Origin: Adhaeribacter arboris
GTDB lineage: Bacteria; Bacteroidota; Bacteroidia; Cytophagales; Hymenobacteraceae
DNA: 64,000 bases
Reading direction: 5' to 3'
Assembly (NCBI RefSeq): GCF_003023845.1
Contig: NZ_PYFT01000001.1
Coordinates: forward strand, 5,890,001-5,954,000
Both the position numbers and the translations under genes were made by a program. Shown piece after piece: positions 58,278-64,000 of this stretch. Every line of letters starts with the position of its first letter. Position 1 is the first letter of the stretch. The notes beneath the pieces are model-generated. The model had not been told where the DNA came from and searched no databases. It worked only from the letters and a program-made list of their open reading frames with translations.

Positions 58278-59843
58278 TTATGGAGTAGGCGTAACAGGAA
58301 CAGGCGTATATTTTAGCATTTTACTGGCCCAGGGAATAAAGTATTTAATATTAGGAGCATCGGTATGGCCGCCATTGTGCTGGCGCCAGGCCAGTTCTCC
58401 GTCCAGTAAACTTACATTTACGCCGGGCATTTTAGCGGTTTTATAACTTTCCGTAACGCCCAAATCGCGGGCACCAAGTAGCTTAAAAACGGGGCCGGCG
58501 GCAACCGTCGCCATGTAACTGCCTTGTTGGTCCAGCCATTTGGCGTCGCCTTGTTCGGGAATGCCGTAACTAATAAAAGTAGGCCGGGGCGCGCACATCG
58601 CAATTAATTCGTGCTGATCTACCGGAAGATCATTGGCAGTTTTGCTGCCGAAAGAAGCTTTAGCAGCACCGTATTTCAGGTAATTACCCGCCATCCAATA
58701 ATATAAGCCGCCGGTTAAATTTTCTACTGCCTCCCCAAAATTACGCCGGTTGGGTTTGGTGCCGCCTTGTCCGGCCGAGCCGATTAAACCCAAGGCAAAA
58801 CGCTGGTCATAAGCTAACGTAACCAAAGCTGCCTTCCCGTAACGCGAAACACCTTCCATGCCTACTTTTTTGGCATCTATAGCTGAATCGGTTTCCAGGT
58901 AATCTAAAGCGCGGGAAGCTCCCCAGGCCCAGGCACGTAAGGCGCCCCAATCTTCGGGTTTACGCGGCTGACCTTTGTTTACCAAACCTATAATGCCCTT
59001 GGTTAAACCGGCGCCATTATCCGCCTGAATGCTGGTGGGGTCGAGGGAAACATAGCCCCAGCCTGCGGCCAGCAACTGATTAATAGTTGGTGGGTCGCTG
59101 GGTGGAGTACCAGGAGTGGGAAAACCGGCAAACGGATTGGTGGCAGGAGGCGTGAAAGGATTATAGGCCGGGTACTGGTCGAAAATAGCTTTTAAGGACG
59201 GCTCACTCTTGATGAGTAGATCTTTCAGGGCTGCATTAATTTTTTCTAGATCTTCCTTAGGCGGTTGGGTAGGAGCAGGCAATCCGCTTCGGCCGAATAA
59301 CATTAATACGGGCACCGGCCCTTTTACATTAGCGGGCGTAACCACGGTCATGGAAATATTTACCTCAATCAATGGGTATTCCGAATTATCTACGCGGCCT
59401 ACTAACTGTTTGGCAATTACCGGGGTGCGGCCCACCATTTCTTTATCGGTAATGGTTACCTGCCAGGTCACTTTAGGTACTTTTTTCGGAATGCGGCCGT
59501 ACACTTCTCGTTCAAAGTCTTCGGCTATTTCCGGGCGGCGCTGGTTCCACCATTGAGTTGGGGTGGTTACTTTTTTACCGTTTTTTAAAGTTAAGACTTC
59601 GGGGTAGTTAGGGTAAGGATTGGCTAAAGCTTCGTCGTAATTGGCATGGTTTGGGGCCGATTCATCGCCGCTGGGCCCCGGCCGGAGGGCTTCAATCCCT
59701 AACTGTTTCATCATGTTTTGCCGATCCTGATCGGCAGTAAAATTTACCACGGGCGAAAAGTTGCCCGTTGTTCCCGAACTGGCAGTTTGCGCGGCCGCCG
59801 AGCCGGCCAGGCACACAAAAAATAAATACAGAACTTTCTTCAT
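58278..59843 (-). CDS. Glucuronoyl esterase-like alpha/beta hydrolase (CE15 type), secreted
   Basis: 521 residues. Signal peptide MKKVLYLFFVCLAGSAAA then QT. The alpha/beta hydrolase part has the CE15 nucleophile motif GMEGVSRYGKAAL (Ser333 in G-x-S-R-x-G) and a His near the C-terminus in WRQHNGGHTDAPNIKY. LKNGKKVTTPTQWWNQRRPE then IAEDFEREVYGRIP is the usual N-terminal part. Residues about 190-255 form a Pro-rich insert (APTQPPKEDLEK; NPFTPPATNPFAGF) not needed for the fold. CE15 enzymes cut ester bonds between lignin alcohols and glucuronic acid of xylan in plant cell walls. Confidence 0.85.
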   Translation of the reverse strand: MKKVLYLFFVCLAGSAAAQTASSGTTGNFSPVVNFTADQDRQNMMKQLGIEALRPGPSGDESAPNHANYDEALANPYPNYPEVLTLKNGKKVTTPTQWWNQRRPEIAEDFEREVYGRIPKKVPKVTWQVTITDKEMVGRTPVIAKQLVGRVDNSEYPLIEVNISMTVVTPANVKGPVPVLMLFGRSGLPAPTQPPKEDLEKINAALKDLLIKSEPSLKAIFDQYPAYNPFTPPATNPFAGFPTPGTPPSDPPTINQLLAAGWGYVSLDPTSIQADNGAGLTKGIIGLVNKGQPRKPEDWGALRAWAWGASRALDYLETDSAIDAKKVGMEGVSRYGKAALVTLAYDQRFALGLIGSAGQGGTKPNRRNFGEAVENLTGGLYYWMAGNYLKYGAAKASFGSKTANDLPVDQHELIAMCAPRPTFISYGIPEQGDAKWLDQQGSYMATVAAGPVFKLLGARDLGVTESYKTAKMPGVNVSLLDGELAWRQHNGGHTDAPNIKYFIPWASKMLKYTPVPVTPTP

Positions 59844-60504
59844 GACAAAAGTTTAAAATTTTAAGAAGTAGAATGATTTAAAACAGCAAAAAGCAAGAGG
59901 CAAATTTTTCCACTATCCGGGCCTTTTTCAGCATTATCAGCATTAATTTACTTTCTCCATAGCTTCAAAATTACTCTCTTTTCTTTTCTGGTTTGCTTGC
60001 TGCCAAAATGGAGCAGTATACAAATAAATTTTTTTAGTTTTTCCTGTTCTCGTCTTTTATTTAGCAAGGCTTACTCTACTCTGTTATAAGCGAAATCTAA
60101 ATTAAATAGAAGCTGAAATATAGGTTGCCATTTTAAGGTGCCCACCGAAGCAAAAGCCTACCCGCCAAAGTTTTAAAAAAGGCTTAAAACTAACTTTTAA
60201 AGCAGCATGATTCTGGTAATCAGTTAATTATTGTTTTTGCAATCTCCCCACTTTCGGGGATACTCTGGTATTGTTTTTTTAACGTTGCCCCACTATGCAA
60301 TTCAAAATTCCCCTTTTTCGGGGATTGAGGCCGGCGCCAGAACTGTATTTCTTTGTCCTGTTCCTAATGAGGTATTCCGGATGCTGAAAAGGAGAGAAGA
60401 TCTTTCGGCTTAAACATTTAAAATCAAAGATTTAGGGAGAGCCTTCCTGCTAACCTAAATGCTATTCACCTTGATTATTCACCTTTTTAAATTTTATACA
60501 ATCT
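59844..60504. other. Gene-free stretch of 0.66 kb
   Basis: No supportable gene. Two small TCCCC-(N6)-GGGGA hairpins, around 60244-60260 and 60310-60326, each near a TTCGGGGA motif, may be a short repeated pair. A 60-codon frame through them (60231-60413) lacks any sign of coding. No promoter of the TAnnTTTG form was found before 60505. Confidence 0.45.
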
Positions 60505-61722
60505 ATGAGAAAGTTAATGCCTAATTTAAGTAAAACTGCTGTTTCAAAAATAGCTGCCTTTTCTATTGCCTTCACGGTAGTAAGTTCGGGTTGCGATAAA
60601 AACCTGGATGAACTAGATAAAGAAGTTAAAAAATCGGAGACCTCGTTAAGTAATGCTACTTACCCCGACTATCTTAAAAAGCTTAGCCGGGTAAATTTAA
60701 TTTCCAGTATTGCCGGAGATTATAAGGCTAAACGGGTAGAGCCCAAGTTTCAGAACGCCTGGGGCATGGCGTTTAATGCGGGCGGTAACCCTTGGGTAAA
60801 TACTACCAATACGGGTCTGAGTTTTATTTTGACGGCCGAAGGCGAAGATGCCATACCAGCAGTACCGGTGCCGTCGCCTACGGCTGCCACCGGAGGTTTA
60901 CCTACCGGAATAGTTTTTAACGCCACTACCGATTTTAAATTGCCAAGTGGTAATCCGGCCCGTTTTCTTTTTTGTGGTTTAGACGGAATCATCTCCGGTT
61001 GGGCGCCCGGCGGTTCGGTAAAACTAGTTGACCGGTCTACCAATAACGGTTACAAAGGCGCCGTTTACACCGGTTTAGCTAAAGCTGTAGCCGGAGGGAA
61101 AAATTTTCTGTACGCGGCCAATTTCAGCATCAACAAAATTGATTTATTCGATGCTGCATTTAAACAAGGAAAAACCACGTTGTTCAAAGATCCTTATTTA
61201 CCGGCAGGTTATGCGCCTTTCAATATCCGCAATTTAGGCAATAAATTGTACGTGCTCTACGCCAAAAAAGGGAAGGATGGTTTTCCTGAAACTGGCAAGG
61301 GCAAAGGATACGTTAGTATTTATGAACCGAATGGTAAATTAATTAAACGTTTTGCTTCCGGCGGAACTTTAAATGCTCCCTGGGGGATTGCGCGGGTACC
61401 AAAAGGCTTTTTTAAAGATGATGCGAAATACAGCGACCTGAAAGATGCCATTTTAGTCGGAAATTTCGGCGACGGTTACATTAACTTGTATACGGCCGAT
61501 GGTAAGTACGTAGGTCCGCTGTTGAACCACGATGAAAAACCAATCCAAATCGATGGTTTATGGGAAATTGCTTTCCCGCCGCGTACCGCTACTAACGTGG
61601 ATTTATCCCGCCTGTATTTTTCTGCCGGCATTAATCAGGAAAAAGATGGCTTGTTTGGGTATATTACTTCGAAAGAAGCTGCGCTAGCGGCCAGTAGTGC
61701 TACTACAGCAAAATCAGAATAA
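60505..61722 (+). CDS. TIGR03118 family protein, probable lipoprotein
   Basis: 405 residues. N-terminus KIAAFSIAFTVVSSGCDKN with a lipobox-like VSSGC (Cys30), so it is probably lipid-anchored. The body LISSIAGDYKAKRVEPKFQN then AWGMAFNAGGNPWVNTTNTG, PTGIVFNATTDFKLPSGNPA and RFLFCGLDGIISGWAPGGSV matches the TIGR03118 family of beta-propeller-like proteins (DGTISGW-type, NAWGIA-type motifs). Function unknown. It is followed by a good terminator. Confidence 0.85.
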   Translation: MRKLMPNLSKTAVSKIAAFSIAFTVVSSGCDKNLDELDKEVKKSETSLSNATYPDYLKKLSRVNLISSIAGDYKAKRVEPKFQNAWGMAFNAGGNPWVNTTNTGLSFILTAEGEDAIPAVPVPSPTAATGGLPTGIVFNATTDFKLPSGNPARFLFCGLDGIISGWAPGGSVKLVDRSTNNGYKGAVYTGLAKAVAGGKNFLYAANFSINKIDLFDAAFKQGKTTLFKDPYLPAGYAPFNIRNLGNKLYVLYAKKGKDGFPETGKGKGYVSIYEPNGKLIKRFASGGTLNAPWGIARVPKGFFKDDAKYSDLKDAILVGNFGDGYINLYTADGKYVGPLLNHDEKPIQIDGLWEIAFPPRTATNVDLSRLYFSAGINQEKDGLFGYITSKEAALAASSATTAKSE

Positions 61723-61831
61723 AGATTCAAAAAACTAAGATTTGATAGATTCTTGAGGGTATGCTCTCTTAATCGTAAATCTAAAAAGTACCGTCTAATT
61801 CAATCGATACAATTAATCCTTTCCATTTTAT

Positions 61832-61864
61832 AATAGCACAAGCATTTGCTTGTGCTATTTTTTT
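61832..61864 (+). terminator. Rho-independent terminator after the TIGR03118 gene
   Basis: AATAGCACAAGCA (61832-61844) and TGCTTGTGCTATT (61847-61859) pair perfectly around a tight loop and run into TTTTTTT. Confidence 0.88.
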
Positions 61865-61951
61865 CTTCGTGCCTAGTTGTTTTACTGCTTCACTTTAATG
61901 GGTTTTCACTGGAGAAATGCATTTTTTAATGCAGACTTTAAAAAAGAAAAA

Positions 61952-62794
61952 CTACTCTTCTATTTGATTACTCAGCGAGATGCTTTGATCATGCAATAAA
62001 ACCTGGCCCTGCCGGTATAAGGTGCCAATAGCTTTTTTAAACGTTTTCTTGCTCATGCCCAGCATTTGGTAAATCTCATCCGGATGCGAATTGTCGGATA
62101 AAGATAATGAACCGTTGGCCGCTTGTAGCTTTTCCAGAATAACTTGGGCCGCATCTTTTACTTCACCGAAACCCGCGCGTTGCAGTGTTACGTCTATTTT
62201 CTGGTCTTCCCGGATTTTTTTAATGTAACCTTTGGTTTGTTCGCCAATAGGCAACTCCCGAAAAACTTCGTTTTTATACAACATGCCCAGGTATTTATTA
62301 TCCACGATAACTTTAAAACCTAAGTCGGTAAAACCGGCTACGAGTAAGTTTACTTCCTGTTCTTCCGTGAGGTCCTTAACTTCTTTCTGCAGGTATTTTT
62401 CGTATTTGGCGGTGGCCACAATGCGGTCGGAGCTATCGTCGAGGTAAATATATACCATATACCGCCGCCCGGTTTGCATTTTATCGCGCTGATTTTGGAA
62501 AGGCACAAACAAATCTTTTTCCAATCCCCATTCCAGAAAAGCGCCGTATTGGTTGGTATCTTTTACCTGCAGAGCGGCAAAATCACCGACTTTGGCTTGG
62601 GGCTCCAGGGTAGTGGCAATCATCCGATCTTCGGAGTCGCGGTAAATAAAAACCCGCAGCCGGTCACCTACGCGCGCATCTTCGGGTACATACTTAGCGG
62701 GTAGTAAAATTTCCCCATCTTCCGAATCCAGGTAAACGCCAAAATCTACCTCTTTTGCTATTTCCAGTTCGTTGTAATCGCCAATAGCTACCAT
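61952..62794 (-). CDS. S1-like RNA-binding protein, CvfB/YitL type
   Basis: 280 residues. Three S1-like OB segments: about 1-65 (DFGVYLDSEDGEILLPAKYV), about 68-130 (VKDTNQYGAFLEWGLEKDLF) and about 145-205 (VAGFTDLGFKVIVDNKYLGM then LYKNEVF), then a winged helix (about 215-275: LSLSDNSHPDEIYQMLGMSK then KTFKKAIGTLYRQG). This order is that of CvfB, an RNA-binding protein tied to virulence-gene expression in Staphylococcus; the role in Bacteroidota is unknown. Cytosolic and monocistronic. Confidence 0.9.
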   Translation of the reverse strand: MVAIGDYNELEIAKEVDFGVYLDSEDGEILLPAKYVPEDARVGDRLRVFIYRDSEDRMIATTLEPQAKVGDFAALQVKDTNQYGAFLEWGLEKDLFVPFQNQRDKMQTGRRYMVYIYLDDSSDRIVATAKYEKYLQKEVKDLTEEQEVNLLVAGFTDLGFKVIVDNKYLGMLYKNEVFRELPIGEQTKGYIKKIREDQKIDVTLQRAGFGEVKDAAQVILEKLQAANGSLSLSDNSHPDEIYQMLGMSKKTFKKAIGTLYRQGQVLLHDQSISLSNQIEE

Positions 62795-62995
62795 GCTCGT
62801 AAATAAAAATTATGGAAATCTAAAATACGTAAAACGGTTAACAACTTGCCCTCCGTCACGAATTAACCTAGTAACGTTCCCCAGAATACAATGGTTTATC
62901 TACTATTCTTTAGCTAAAAGATGTTCAGGATAGTCTACGCAGTAATTGGACGCGATAAGTTGGGTTTGTACAAAGAATATTTAGCTTCCCAATTC

Positions 62996-63988
62996 TTAAT
63001 AGCGGGTGCTGTAGGCGCGTATCTTACCGGGTTGGTAGCCAAAATTTTTCTTAAAGGCTTCGGAAAAGCTGCTGATGTTGTTGTAACCAATGTGAAAGGA
63101 AGCTTCCGAAACATTCATTTGCCCTGTAGCCAGTAGCTGCTGCGCCGTTTGCATCCGCAAATGGTGAATGTGGCCGAAAACGGTAGTACCGAAAAAATGC
63201 TTATAACCTTTCTTTAATTTAAACTCATTCAGGCCAAATTGGTAACAAAGGCCAGTTAAGGTGAGAGGTTCCAGGTAACTCTGGGTGATAAAGTCATGCA
63301 CGGCTTTCAAGCGTTCCCGGTCGGCGGGGCTCCAATCTTCTTTTTTGTTGTTGCCCGCATTAAGCTGCTCCATTTGCAAAGCAAATAATTCCAGCATTTT
63401 GGCTTCAATAAATAAATATTTGGTAATTCCCTGAAACTTACACTGCACAATAGCGTGCAGCAACTCTGCCATCCGGGGCAGTAAGGCTAGTTTACCGGGC
63501 GGTACCAACAGCGTTTCGCCGCGATCCATGCAATCCAGAACCTTGTCCAGGTAGGTAACGCCGGCGGATTGCGCGATACTTTTAAAATACGCGTTATCGT
63601 AAGAAAAGGAAAAGGCCTGCAGTTTTTGATTATGGATGATATGTTGGCCTTGAAAGTCAGGAGTATACTGAAAACCGTGGGTGTTTACCCAATGGGTTAC
63701 CGGTTCTTTATGTAAGGAAAACTGGGACTCTAAATCGCCGCTTAAAACAAAAGAAGAACTTACCTTTTCTGAACTTTCCGGGTCTACGAGTACCAGCTGG
63801 CGGGCCGTAGTAAAATTGGCCTGTACTAATTCAATGCCCGGCGTACGGATAGACGTGATTTCGGCAGTAGCTAAGTTGGGTTCCTTAAAATGCGCCACTA
63901 CTTCGGTATAGCGGTCGTTGCGGAACACTTCCTTTTGCGAAATGTCGCTGAAAATAGTACTCCAGTCGTGATTTTCAATTTTATCCAT
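62996..63988 (-). CDS. AraC family transcriptional regulator
   Basis: 330 residues. N-terminal ligand-like part (about 1-225) of the PchR-like type. C-terminal AraC DNA-binding part with both helix-turn-helix units: LTGLCYQFGLNEFKLKKGYK and ATGQMNVSEASFHIGYNNIS then SFSEAFKKNFGYQPGKIRAY. The start at 63988 lies 12 bp from the window edge, so the promoter cannot be seen and a longer start cannot be fully excluded. Targets unknown. Confidence 0.88.
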   Translation of the reverse strand: MDKIENHDWSTIFSDISQKEVFRNDRYTEVVAHFKEPNLATAEITSIRTPGIELVQANFTTARQLVLVDPESSEKVSSSFVLSGDLESQFSLHKEPVTHWVNTHGFQYTPDFQGQHIIHNQKLQAFSFSYDNAYFKSIAQSAGVTYLDKVLDCMDRGETLLVPPGKLALLPRMAELLHAIVQCKFQGITKYLFIEAKMLELFALQMEQLNAGNNKKEDWSPADRERLKAVHDFITQSYLEPLTLTGLCYQFGLNEFKLKKGYKHFFGTTVFGHIHHLRMQTAQQLLATGQMNVSEASFHIGYNNISSFSEAFKKNFGYQPGKIRAYSTRY

Positions 63989-64000
63989 TTTGCCGCAATC

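Noticed and set aside
60231-60413. 60-codon plus-strand frame before the TIGR03118 gene
   Set aside because: It spans two TCCCC/GGGGA hairpins, has odd composition for this genome and matches no family I know.

Overview
The window looks like a chromosomal segment of a Bacteroidota bacterium, most likely order Cytophagales (Hymenobacteraceae-like; the genus is a guess). Signs seen directly: a fused LpxC-FabZ gene inside an lpxD / lpxC-fabZ / lpxA run, a PorX-type receiver-PglZ regulator next to tsaE, a LuxC-type acyl-CoA reductase divergent from a dicluster ferredoxin, few Shine-Dalgarno sites, and several promoter candidates of the Bacteroidota form TAnnTTTG. No rRNA, tRNA, CRISPR array, transposase, phage module or recognisable defence system was found.

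Layout. 1-4835: a minus-strand group of flippase, dUTPase, sugar nucleotidyltransferase and TPR protein, with an upstream crotonase. 4988-8767: MscL, a DUF3078-like protein and Dxs on the plus strand. 8863-13550: small hypotheticals, acyl-CoA reductase, ferredoxin, an SDR and an outer-membrane-like protein. 13790-17089: ValS and a membrane-anchored hypothetical. 17394-27344: a tripartite ABC efflux locus (HlyD adaptor, TolC, ABC ATPase, small secreted protein, two MacB-type permeases) followed by a sigma-54 activator and its histidine kinase. 27679-33202: an E2 acyltransferase, CinA, a DUF4197 protein and an erythromycin-esterase-like enzyme. 33355-37529: lipid A genes with an ABC ATPase. 37856-40149: two small lipoproteins and an HD hydrolase. 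40310-44067: PorX, TsaE, an alanine-dehydrogenase-like protein and OsmC. 44327-48631: YceI, a Tat-exported intradiol dioxygenase, a TonB-receptor pseudogene and a LytS/LytTR pair. 49471-54142: a betaine-type ABC importer and three small enzymes. 54712-58124: a ROK regulator and a NagB/PIG-L fusion. 58278-63988: a CE15-like esterase, a TIGR03118 lipoprotein, a CvfB-like RNA-binding protein and an AraC regulator.

Two things stand out. First, the efflux operon has a good -24/-12 (sigma-54) promoter match upstream of its first gene, with two 16-bp palindromes of the form TGTCCA-N4-TGG(A)(C/T)A at about -90 and -109. The NtrC-family activator and kinase lie at the far end of the same gene run, so the locus reads as a self-contained sensor-activator-efflux circuit. 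Second, five copies of a roughly 180-190 bp non-coding repeat lie between genes. They share a small 5' hairpin and a 3' region that folds back on an internal arm, and one base-pair position changes on both arms together between copies. Two of the copies form an inverted pair around a spacer of about 0.4 kb. A second type of intergenic sequence, short GTTG/CAAC-type tracts, repeatedly sits right after stop codons of minus-strand genes.
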